Of a stretch of DNA of 64,000 bases, positions 35,058 through 43,101 are shown piece after piece (position 1 is the stretch's first letter; the number at the start of each line of letters is the position of its first letter). The notes under the pieces are model-generated. The model was not told where the DNA came from, ran no database searches, and worked only from the letters and a program-made list of their open reading frames with translations. A program made the translations under genes and the position numbers. The stretch is from CAZCPB01 sp044223975 (GTDB lineage: Bacteria; Planctomycetota; Phycisphaerae; Phycisphaerales; UBA1924): contig JBGALI010000004.1 of the NCBI GenBank assembly GCA_044223975.1, positions 186,001 to 250,000 on the forward strand, read 5' to 3'.

Positions 35058-38000
35058 ATGAGCAATAGTCTTTATCGAAGAGGCGCCCGGGCGTTGAGCG
35101 CGCGTTCGGGTCTTGCTCGGTCGTACTCCTGCTTGGAACCACTGGAACCTCGCCAGCTCATGGCCGCGGACCCGGTGACCCCGGACAACCCGTTGTGGGT
35201 GGCGATGCCGGGAGTGGCGGTGGTGGACGGGGTGCTCACGGATCCGAACTGGTCCGACGCGTTCACGATCACCCGTGCCGCGCCGTTCGCGCCGTACAAC
35301 TCGATGTCAATGAAGCTGATGTACGACGGCAACGGGCTGTACATCGGGCTGGATGTGAAGGACACGCAGCTGTGGTCGGACGGCCGGCCGACTCTGGGAG
35401 GGACGCTTGGTCTGGGCTACCGCTGGGAGGTCGAGACCGACGACTCGCTCACGCTGTACTTCGACGCGGACAATTCGCGGGACGAGTTCTTCCAGTCCAC
35501 CGACCGCGCGCTGGCGGTAAACCTCGGGAGCCAGGCGGACTTTGAGTCGCACGCGGGCTCGGACCTTCGCGTTTCTCCGTTCACGCAGCCGCTGGCGCTG
35601 GCCAAGTTCATCAAGGGCAACGGCACCGTGAACGCGCCGCCGGACGTGACGCCGGGCGGGGCGCTGCCCGCGGGCGTGCAGTGGGTGACGGTGCTGCACG
35701 GGACGGTCAACAACAACGCCGACGTCGACCAGGGCTGGACGACGGAGATGTTCATCCCGTGGGACGGGATCGGTCTGTCGGGGCTTCCCGCGAACGGGCA
35801 GACGATCGGGATGAACTTTGATCTCATCTTCGACCAGCAGGGCGGCCCGCGCGACCTGACGGACAACCGCACGGCGAGCGGCGGCGTGGACCGCTTCACC
35901 AAGGCCCCGTTCATCGACGATCAGCTCCAGGGCGTGCAGAGCAGCTACGACGCGACGCGGGCCGGGCTGCACGGGCCGGTGAACTACGCGGTGCTGATGT
36001 TCATGAACCCCTCGGTGGGCACGGCCCCCGCGGCGATCACGGGCGCCGCCGCGGCAAACGTGACGGGGTACTCGGCCTTTCTGAACTTCGTCGCCCCGGC
36101 GCCCGTCCCGGGCCAGGGCGGGGGCGGCGTGTCGGCGTACGAGGTGCGGTATTCATCGAGCGCAATCGCGACCGACGCCCAGTGGCTGGGCGCGACGGTG
36201 TTCGAAAACGCCTACACGCCGCGCCTGGCGGGCCTGGCCGAGTCGCTGCGCGTGATCGGGCTGACGCCCGCGACGACGTACCACGTTGCCGTGCGGGCCC
36301 GCGACGCGGCGGGCAACCTTGGGGCCCTCTCGAACGACATCACGTTCACGACCAAGACGACGGTGCAGGACGTGTCGGGCGGGCTGCGCCTGGTGCCCTC
36401 GCCGAGCGGCCGGACGCTGGTCACCGAGGGCGGGGCGACGTTTGTCGCGGTGGGGGACCACCTGGGCCTGCCGTGGGAGTACACGCGGAACCTGTACCCC
36501 GGCAACGTGTGGAACGCGCAGACCGCGCAGATGGTGAACTTCAACACGCCGACCAACGTGGCCCTGACGGCCGCGTTCTTCGACGCGCTCGCGGCGTCGG
36601 GCGTGAACACCATGCGGGTGTACCTGGAACTTCAGAACGTCTACTTCCCGCCGACGCTGCCCGACGGCACGCTGTGGCTGGAGGGCGCGAACGGGACCTT
36701 CAACGACAACATGCGCGTGTTCATGCTCAACGTGCTGAAGGAAGCGTCGCGCGTGGGCATGTACGTGATCTTCTCGCCCTTCGACACGTTCTCGTACGAC
36801 GAGGTGTTCCAGAGCGAGTTCCCGTGGTCGACCAACAACGGCGGGCCGCTGACGGACATCAACAATTTCTTCCAGGAGACGACGTACGCGGTCGCCGGCG
36901 TCCCGGACACGGGGACGCTGGGCCTGGCCGAGCGGCGCATGAAGAAGGTGATCGACTGGGTGAACACCCCGGCGTTCGCCCCGTACGTCAACCGGCTGCT
37001 GGGCTGGGAGCCCATGAGCGAGTGGGACAGCTACGAATGGACGCTCAACGCCGAGGGCAACGCCGAGCCCGGGCGCGAGACCGAGTTCCGCCGGCGGGCC
37101 CAGTGGATTGAGGCGCTGGGCGCGTACATCAAGTCGTACGACCCCACGCGCCTGCTGCTCAACAGCACGATCTCGCAGGACCCGCGCGGCCCTGAGGCGC
37201 GCCAGCTGTTCTACAGCCGCACGTACGACCTGCTCACGCCGCACCTGTACACGTCGCCCAATGACGAGCCGATGAACAACCCCGACGTCGACCGGAGCAT
37301 CGACGCGGCGGAGTGGAACGCCAACCTCACGTACTACTGGCTCACGCACGTCACGGATCGGCGCCCCGTGCTCAACGGGGAGTGGGGCATCGACCGCACC
37401 CGTTTCCCCGGCGGCACCCCCGCGTACGGGCCCGACTACACGCAGGCCGAGGACGAGTACCTGTACCGCGCCATGATCTGGTCGGGCGTGGCAGCGGGGC
37501 AGTTTGGGACCAGCCTCCGCATCGCGACCGACGAGCTTTCGTTCAACGGCTACATCCTCACCGACGCGATGCGCAGTGCCCAGAAAACGCTCGGGCGTTT
37601 CTTCACGGACACGGGGATCGCCCTCGACGGGCTGCACTTCAACTACAGCCCGCTCCTTACGCGGGTCAGGGCCACCAGCGCCGCGGGGCACGCCCTCAAG
37701 GCCTGGGGCTCGGCGAGCGGTTCGCAGGGCGTCGTGTACGTGCTCCAGGACGGGAACGCGACGACGGGCAGCGTCAGCGACGGCGTGCTCACGATCCGCG
37801 GCCTGCGCGCCGACTCGATCTTTGACGTCGAGGTGTGGTCCACCGCCGCCGGCGTCACGGGCCCGCTGGCGACGATCAGCGGCGTGTTCGCGGGAGACGG
37901 CTCCTTCACGGTCAACCTGCCGGCCTTCGCGCAGGACGTCGCCGTCAAGTTCAAGGCCCGCCCCGACGGCGGGCAGCGCCAGCGCATCGTGTCAGTTGCC

Positions 38001-39074
38001 ACCGCCACGGGCGACATCGTCACGTTCTACCTCGACCTGGGCGGCCAGCCGGTGGCGCGGGTTCTGAACTCGACCACCAACGTGGTCACCACGCAGGACG
38101 TCTCCGGGCTCGCGAGCTTCACCGGGCGGATCGTGGACATGACGCCGTTCCTGGCGTTCAGCGGCGTGAGCCTCGCGGCCACCGACGTGAACCATCACGT
38201 CTGGCTCTTCAGCGGCGACATCGCGACAGGGACGTGGACGGCGTCGGACCTCACCGACCTGGTCATCACCGCGGCGATCCCGGGCGCGGCCGGCATCACG
38301 GGCGACCTGACCACCTACCAGCCCAGCTGGGGCGCGGTGCATATCGCCGGGCTCGACTCGCGCGGGCACGCCGTGAACTACTGGTTCGCTCCCGGCTCGA
38401 CGACCACCTGGCAGTACAGCGACCTGACCGCGCTGTTCAACGGGCCGGTCATGTCGGGCGGCCTTACCGGGTACGTCGCCTACTGGGACGGCTTGAACCT
38501 CGCCGGGCTCAACTCCGCGGGCGAGGTGATCGTGTACTGGTGGGCGCCGGGCCTCTCGGCGTGGCAGACCATCAACATGACCACGACGTTCTCCGGCCCG
38601 ACGATCAGCGGGCAGCTCGACGCGTACACCACGCCGTGGGGCGCGCTGAACATCGCCGGGCGCGACAGCGCCGGCTCGGTCGTCGTCTACTGGTGGGCCC
38701 CGGCCCTGGGCTCGTCGGCGCCGTGGCGCGTGAGCAACCTCACCGACGCGGCGGGCGCGTCCCCCATCGCGGCGGCCGTCGAGGTCTCGGTGGCGCCCGT
38801 CACCGGCGTGACGTACGTGCTGGCGACCGACAGCGCGGGGCACCTGCAACAGCTCTCCTGGAGCCCGCTCGATCTGATGTGGCGGAAGACCGACGCCACG
38901 GCGACGGCGTTCGGCAAGACCGTCGAGTTCCCCCTGGGGTCTGCCGCGGGCACCAAGCGCCTGGTCATCGCCGGTCGCAACAACTCCAGCACCCGGTCGC
39001 TGATCATCTATACGTACCTCGTCGACAGCGGCGTGTGGCAGACGACCGACACGGGCGTGCCGATCGAGATCTGA
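35058..39074 (+). CDS. Giant exported glycosidase: LEPR motif, CBM9-like, FN3, GH5-like, C-terminal repeats
   Basis: A 1338-residue protein starting at ATG 35058 (TGAGGAG ten bases upstream). The N-terminus SCLEPLEPRQLMAAD carries the planctomycete LEPR-type export motif. Then: a CBM9-like sugar-binding domain (about 45-275; LMYDGNGLYIGLDVKDTQLW, DDSLTLYFDADNSRDEFF), a fibronectin III domain (about 305-430), a GH5-like TIM barrel (about 440-870) with candidate acid E651 in GWEPMSEWD and candidate nucleophile E775 in LNGEWGIDR, and a short beta domain. About 350 C-terminal residues hold roughly 45-residue repeats (IAGLDSRGHAVNYWFAPG, LAGLNSAGEVIVYWWAPG, IAGRDSAGSVVVYWWAPA). The substrate is probably a beta-linked polysaccharide; linkage not assignable. 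Confidence 0.85.
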   Translation: MSNSLYRRGARALSARSGLARSYSCLEPLEPRQLMAADPVTPDNPLWVAMPGVAVVDGVLTDPNWSDAFTITRAAPFAPYNSMSMKLMYDGNGLYIGLDVKDTQLWSDGRPTLGGTLGLGYRWEVETDDSLTLYFDADNSRDEFFQSTDRALAVNLGSQADFESHAGSDLRVSPFTQPLALAKFIKGNGTVNAPPDVTPGGALPAGVQWVTVLHGTVNNNADVDQGWTTEMFIPWDGIGLSGLPANGQTIGMNFDLIFDQQGGPRDLTDNRTASGGVDRFTKAPFIDDQLQGVQSSYDATRAGLHGPVNYAVLMFMNPSVGTAPAAITGAAAANVTGYSAFLNFVAPAPVPGQGGGGVSAYEVRYSSSAIATDAQWLGATVFENAYTPRLAGLAESLRVIGLTPATTYHVAVRARDAAGNLGALSNDITFTTKTTVQDVSGGLRLVPSPSGRTLVTEGGATFVAVGDHLGLPWEYTRNLYPGNVWNAQTAQMVNFNTPTNVALTAAFFDALAASGVNTMRVYLELQNVYFPPTLPDGTLWLEGANGTFNDNMRVFMLNVLKEASRVGMYVIFSPFDTFSYDEVFQSEFPWSTNNGGPLTDINNFFQETTYAVAGVPDTGTLGLAERRMKKVIDWVNTPAFAPYVNRLLGWEPMSEWDSYEWTLNAEGNAEPGRETEFRRRAQWIEALGAYIKSYDPTRLLLNSTISQDPRGPEARQLFYSRTYDLLTPHLYTSPNDEPMNNPDVDRSIDAAEWNANLTYYWLTHVTDRRPVLNGEWGIDRTRFPGGTPAYGPDYTQAEDEYLYRAMIWSGVAAGQFGTSLRIATDELSFNGYILTDAMRSAQKTLGRFFTDTGIALDGLHFNYSPLLTRVRATSAAGHALKAWGSASGSQGVVYVLQDGNATTGSVSDGVLTIRGLRADSIFDVEVWSTAAGVTGPLATISGVFAGDGSFTVNLPAFAQDVAVKFKARPDGGQRQRIVSVATATGDIVTFYLDLGGQPVARVLNSTTNVVTTQDVSGLASFTGRIVDMTPFLAFSGVSLAATDVNHHVWLFSGDIATGTWTASDLTDLVITAAIPGAAGITGDLTTYQPSWGAVHIAGLDSRGHAVNYWFAPGSTTTWQYSDLTALFNGPVMSGGLTGYVAYWDGLNLAGLNSAGEVIVYWWAPGLSAWQTINMTTTFSGPTISGQLDAYTTPWGALNIAGRDSAGSVVVYWWAPALGSSAPWRVSNLTDAAGASPIAAAVEVSVAPVTGVTYVLATDSAGHLQQLSWSPLDLMWRKTDATATAFGKTVEFPLGSAAGTKRLVIAGRNNSSTRSLIIYTYLVDSGVWQTTDTGVPIEI

Positions 39075-39162
39075 TCCGTGCCATCGCGCGACGATCGGAT
39101 GGTCTTTCTTTGCCGCACGATTCGTGGCATCAACGGGCGGGAGGCGCCGGCGCGGCCGGCGG

Positions 39163-39408
39163 ATGAGCATGATCTGGTCGTGGCTGACACGCAAGAGTCC
39201 CGAGGCCCGGGCCGAGGCGATGCGCCGCACGCACTCGCGGTTTCTGTCCGCGGCCATCCTGTCGGCGGAGCACTTCCCGCGCATCCCGGTGCGCCGCGTC
39301 GATCAGGGCGGGTTCGCGCCCCTGATGTCGCGCCCCCGCGGGCGTGCCGCGGCCGCGGCGTGGTGGACGCGGGCGTTCAAAGGGATGCCCGACGACCGCG
39401 ATTCGTAG
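39163..39408 (+). CDS. Small Arg/Ala-rich hypothetical protein
   Basis: An 81-residue open frame (SMIWSWLTRKSPEARAEAMR ... RVDQGGFAPLM ...) with balanced, protein-like composition and G/C-ending codons. No family is recognised, there is no signal peptide, and no good ribosome binding site precedes ATG 39163. Its end overlaps the convergent PEP-CTERM gene by 32 bases. It is the only candidate between the giant glycosidase and that gene. Confidence 0.45.
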   Translation: MSMIWSWLTRKSPEARAEAMRRTHSRFLSAAILSAEHFPRIPVRRVDQGGFAPLMSRPRGRAAAAAWWTRAFKGMPDDRDS

Positions 39409-40003
39409 CGGCGCCCGGCGTGCGCCGCACGCGCCCCGCGAACACGACGAACGCGATCGCCGCTAGCGAGCCGGTGCCGGGCGTCGGGATCGAGCGGCTG
39501 GCGAACTGGAGCGCACCGTAACTGATGTTGGCGTCAAAGACGCCCGGGTTCCACGCGTCGTTCTGCCACGCGAGCGTGACTTGAGCGAGGCCCGTTCGGT
39601 ACCCCAGGTCGATCCACGCGGTGCTCCACTCCGTGTCCGAGGCCGCGATCGCGAGCGTGCCCACGCTCAACCCGTTCACCGAGACCGACACGTTGAAGCT
39701 CGAGTACGCAGGGTCGAGCGGACCACCCACGTTGATGGCCGTCACGCCCAGGCGCCAGGCGTCGTCGGACGGGGGAAGCACCGCGGTGTAGGTGAGCGGG
39801 TCGCCCGCCCAGTAGGTGTAGATGGACGCGCCGTTCTCGCCCACGAACCAGCTTGACGGGTTCGCCGAAACTCCGGCGGAGCCTGAAAGGGTCGTGAAGG
39901 TGCTCATGCCGCCCGGTTCGGGAGTGATGACGACTCCCGCGGACGAGACGCTGAACGGGATCGCCGCGGCAGCGGCCAAAGCCATTATCTTGGTGGTGTG
40001 CAT
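39377..40003 (-). CDS. PEP-CTERM-like exported protein
   Basis: A 208-residue protein. The start at 40003 has AAGGAAG nearby and begins a signal peptide (TKIMALAAAAAIPFSVSSAG). The mature part is a beta-rich domain (DPLTYTAVLPPSDDAWRLGV, NVSVSVNGLSVGTLAIA). The C-terminus STPTPGTG-like motif PTPGTGSLAAIAFVVFAGRVRR is a PEP-CTERM/exosortase-type signal, unusually followed by about 15 more polar residues. Ligand unknown. Confidence 0.8.
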   Translation of the reverse strand: MHTTKIMALAAAAAIPFSVSSAGVVITPEPGGMSTFTTLSGSAGVSANPSSWFVGENGASIYTYWAGDPLTYTAVLPPSDDAWRLGVTAINVGGPLDPAYSSFNVSVSVNGLSVGTLAIAASDTEWSTAWIDLGYRTGLAQVTLAWQNDAWNPGVFDANISYGALQFASRSIPTPGTGSLAAIAFVVFAGRVRRTPGAATNRGRRASL

Positions 40004-40212
40004 CGGTTTCTTCCTTTGGCGCGGGCCGACGGTTACCGGCCCTCGGGGACGCGTTGCTCGAGTCCCACCCAAGATGTGCCAATCGCGCCGGTTCACGTCC
40101 ACGGCTGCCCCGCGAATCACATCTCCGCAATGCGCGTGGGGAATCTGGGCTCTCCGCCGACTCCGGGCACCGAACATTTACAGAATCAGAGGGCCGCGAA
40201 GCCTTGCGATAT

Positions 40213-40240
40213 TTGCTCGAGCATGGCCCGCGGCTACTAT
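40213..40240 (+). promoter_or_regulatory. Candidate promoter of rplU
   Basis: TTGCTC (40213-40218), 16-bp spacer, TACTAT (40235-40240), about 50 bases before the rplU start codon. The match is moderate but stands out in this GC-rich DNA. Confidence 0.4.
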
Positions 40241-40290
40241 CTCGGCCCTAGGTGGGTGGGCGGCTTGGTCGTCCGGTGGAGCCATACGTC

Positions 40291-40617
40291 ATGTACGCGA
40301 TTATCGAAGAGTCCGGCGGTCAGCGCACCGTCGCCCAGGGCGACGAAATCCTCATTGACCTTCTGAACGGCGGCGAGGCCCAGGTCGGGCAGGCCGTGAC
40401 GTTCGACAAGGTGCTCGTGGTGGGCGAGGTCGGCGGGTCCGCCAAGGTCGGCCAGCCGTACGTCGCCGGGGCCTCGGTCAAGGCCGAGGTCGTGACGCCG
40501 CTCGAGCTGGGCGAGAAGATCGACATCCACAAGCAGCGGGCCAAGAAGGCCTACAAGAAGAAGCAGGGCCACCGCCAGCGGTACACGCGGGTGAAGGTTT
40601 CCGCGATCACCGGCTGA
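40291..40617 (+). CDS. rplU: 50S ribosomal protein bL21
   Basis: A 108-residue ribosomal protein; ATG 40291 with GGAG ten bases upstream. MYAIIEESGGQRTVAQGDEI, VTFDKVLVVGEVGG, VGQPYVAGASVKAEVV and the basic KQRAKKAYKKKQGHRQRYTR are characteristic. It binds 23S rRNA. In most bacteria rplU is followed by rpmA (bL27); here a terminator follows and the next gene is on the other strand, so rplU is monocistronic. Confidence 0.97.
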   Translation: MYAIIEESGGQRTVAQGDEILIDLLNGGEAQVGQAVTFDKVLVVGEVGGSAKVGQPYVAGASVKAEVVTPLELGEKIDIHKQRAKKAYKKKQGHRQRYTRVKVSAITG

Positions 40618-40648
40618 TCGAACGGGCCCGCGCCAAACGAACTCGAAG

Positions 40649-40682
40649 ATCCGGACGGGACGATCCCGCCCGGATTTTTTCT
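40649..40682 (+). terminator. Intrinsic terminator of rplU
   Basis: ATCCGGACGGGA / TCCCGCCCGGAT stem with one mismatch and loop CGA, followed by TTTTTC. Confidence 0.9.
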
Positions 40683-40695
40683 TGCGCTCGCGAGG

Positions 40696-41757
40696 TCACG
40701 GGTGCGCGGCGTCGGCGTCGAGCTTGTCGAACTTGACGAAGTTCCGCACGTCCTCGTCGGTGGGCGCCGCGCTCTGCCACGCGGCGTTGTAGAGCGCGGC
40801 CAGAACCGCGGACGCGTCGGTGAGCCGCTCGGTCACGAAGGCCTTGCCCTCGTCCTTGAGGAGCCCGCCGGACTTGTCGAGGGCGTACAGCGGCTCGACG
40901 CGGTGGAACGACCGGTCGATGTAGGTCTTGACGCCGGGCATGGGGTCCTTGGCGTCGAGCGCCGCGTCGAAGTGTGCCGCGGGCTTCAGCGTGTCGTAGC
41001 GGAGCGAATGAAACTCGAGCACGCCCCCGTCGATCTCGGCGTGGAACGAGTAGCGGCGCGTGTAATCGTTGGGATTCTCGCCGACCCAGCCGTGGTGGTG
41101 CTTGGTCGTGTGCAGGGGCTGCGCGGCATCACCGACGAAGTGGCTCAGCACGCCCATCGCGCACACCACGTTGGCGCGGCACTGATCCACCTGGAAGGCG
41201 CGGGCGGGGTCGCTTAGCTTCTCAAGGATGCGGAGGGTCTTGAACGCGGCTTGGAGCTTGGCGTAGTCCTCGACGATCGCGTACGGCAACGTTCCGGGCG
41301 TGAGGTGCACGTGTGCCGCGTCCTTGGCGTCCTCCGGCGGCGCGGCGCCGGCGTGCTCGGCGGCGCGCGACCGGACGATCGCCGCCACGTAGTCGTACCG
41401 GAGTTCGGGCAGCGTCGCGAGCGCCAGGCCGGCGTTGGGCAGGTCCTCGGCGTCAATGTAGTGATCGGGGTTGTTCACGTGCGTGAGGGCCGGCGTGGAG
41501 ACGGCTCGCCAGCGGTCGGGCTCGCAGGCCTGCGAGGCGATCATCTTGCGGGTGGACTCCTCGCGGAGGAACGCGGGCGCCTCGGGCGAAAGGCCGTCGA
41601 GAGCCAGGAGCGTGATGGCGCGGTGGCCCGCCGCGTCCCACGCCAGCGTGGCGCCGGCGAACAGGGACAGCGCCGCCGCGAACGAAACGAGCGACCTGGC
41701 GCGTCGGGCAGACCGAGAAGTCCTGGTGGCTGGATTGCTCGTGCGCACGTTCTTCAC
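40696..41757 (-). CDS. Secreted S1/P1-type nuclease
   Basis: A 353-residue exported zinc-dependent nuclease/phospholipase-fold protein, read from a GTG that overlaps the gpsA stop (GTGA). The signal peptide (SLVSFAAALSLFAGATLAW) leaves a mature N-terminus WDAAGHRAI; Trp1 and the following His are zinc ligands in this family. Further ligands are visible in NNPDHYID, LSHFVGDAAQPLHTTKHHHG and FHAEIDGG. It would degrade extracellular single-stranded nucleic acid for phosphate or nucleoside uptake. Some planctomycete members are annotated only as hypothetical. Confidence 0.82.
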   Translation of the reverse strand: MKNVRTSNPATRTSRSARRARSLVSFAAALSLFAGATLAWDAAGHRAITLLALDGLSPEAPAFLREESTRKMIASQACEPDRWRAVSTPALTHVNNPDHYIDAEDLPNAGLALATLPELRYDYVAAIVRSRAAEHAGAAPPEDAKDAAHVHLTPGTLPYAIVEDYAKLQAAFKTLRILEKLSDPARAFQVDQCRANVVCAMGVLSHFVGDAAQPLHTTKHHHGWVGENPNDYTRRYSFHAEIDGGVLEFHSLRYDTLKPAAHFDAALDAKDPMPGVKTYIDRSFHRVEPLYALDKSGGLLKDEGKAFVTERLTDASAVLAALYNAAWQSAAPTDEDVRNFVKFDKLDADAAHP

Positions 41758-42887
41758 CCCACTCGCTCGGCCTTGGGTTCTCGGCTCATCAATCGCCCGA
41801 TCGCCTCGATCGGGTCCACGCCTTCAAACAGAACGGCGTGCACCGCGCTCGTGATCGGCATCTCGACCCGGTACTTCTTCGCCAGGTCCATGACGCTGCG
41901 GCAGGTCGCGACGCCCTCGACCACGTGCGGGCTTTTGGCGATGTACTCGGCCAGCGGCACGCCCTTCCCCAGCGCCTCGCCGCAGGAGCGGTTGCGCCCC
42001 TCGGGCGAGAAGCAGGTGGTCGCCAGGTCTCCGACGCCCGCGATGCCGAAGAAGGTGTCGGGGCTGGCGCCCATGGCCAGTCCCAGCCGGGCGATCTCGG
42101 CCAGGCCGCGGGCTAGGAGCGCGCTCTTGGCGTTGTATCCGGCCTGCAGCCCGTCCACGATCCCCGCGGCGATGGCGATGACGTTCTTCACGGCGCCGGC
42201 GAGTTCCACGCCCAGCAGGTCGGTGTTGGTGTAGATGCGCATCCAGCTGGTCGAAAAGAGCGATTGGAGCTGGCGGGCGAGGGCCGCGTCATCGCTGGCG
42301 GCGATCATCGCGGCAGGGAGACAACGGGCAAGCTCGGGGGCGATGGTGGGCCCGGACAGGCACGCCAGCGAGCGGGCCGGGAGGTCCGGATCGTCGCGCC
42401 CGGCGGCGCGGAGCGCTTCGCCGATGATCTGCGTCGGTCGCAGCAGCGTCGTGTTCTCGATCCCCTTGGCGACCGAGACCACCGGCACCCCCAGCGGAAT
42501 GTTCGGGGCCAGACGAATCCACGTGTCACGGATGTACTGGACCGGTATCGCCGAAACGATTAGCCGGACGCCCTCCAAGGCTTCTTCATCGCGCCACGAG
42601 ACCTTGACCTCGTCGGGGAGTCGGAAGTTGTCAAGCCGCGAGGAGCGCCGAGTCTGCGCGAGTCTTCCGGCCTCTTCGGAGCTGTGACCCCACATGCGAA
42701 CGCGCAGCGGCCTGCGGAGGGGGGGAGGGTCGCCGGGCACGCCGCCCGCATCCGGGGACGAAAGAATCCCGGCACACACCAGCCCCATCTGGCCCACACC
42801 CAGCACCGCGACCGTCGGTCGATCCCCGCCCGGGGATCGCTCGCGCGCCGGACGCGACGCCTGCGGGTTGTTGGATGACTTTGGCAT
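41754..42887 (-). CDS. gpsA: Glycerol-3-phosphate dehydrogenase [NAD(P)+]
   Basis: A 377-residue cytosolic enzyme making sn-glycerol 3-phosphate for phospholipids. The start at 42887 gives a 20-residue basic lead before TVAVLGVGQMGLVCAGIL (NAD site). VVSVAKGIEN, CLSGPTIAPELA, ELAGAVKNVIAIAAGI (catalytic Lys) and GIAGVGDLATTCFSPEGRNR are the GpsA signatures. A Pro-rich insert (DAGGVPGDPPPLRRPLR) near residue 50 makes it longer than the usual 330-340 residues. The S1/P1 nuclease gene follows in overlap. Confidence 0.93.
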   Translation of the reverse strand: MPKSSNNPQASRPARERSPGGDRPTVAVLGVGQMGLVCAGILSSPDAGGVPGDPPPLRRPLRVRMWGHSSEEAGRLAQTRRSSRLDNFRLPDEVKVSWRDEEALEGVRLIVSAIPVQYIRDTWIRLAPNIPLGVPVVSVAKGIENTTLLRPTQIIGEALRAAGRDDPDLPARSLACLSGPTIAPELARCLPAAMIAASDDAALARQLQSLFSTSWMRIYTNTDLLGVELAGAVKNVIAIAAGIVDGLQAGYNAKSALLARGLAEIARLGLAMGASPDTFFGIAGVGDLATTCFSPEGRNRSCGEALGKGVPLAEYIAKSPHVVEGVATCRSVMDLAKKYRVEMPITSAVHAVLFEGVDPIEAIGRLMSREPKAERVG

Positions 42888-43101
42888 GGAGATGCGAGCC
42901 GGAAATCCCCGAACCTGACCGTGACGTCTGTTTGGGTTTCGGAAGCGTCCGAGTGGTCGGTCGAACCGCGGGAACGAGCCGCGCGTATGGTAGTGGTTCA
43001 ACGGGCTCGGTGCGGACGCCGTCGGTTCGCGCCCGTGATAGGCTTCCCCCCGCCCCGTTCGCGGGCGGCTTGCGCGGCTTGCCGCGCCTTGGAGTTCCCG
43101 G

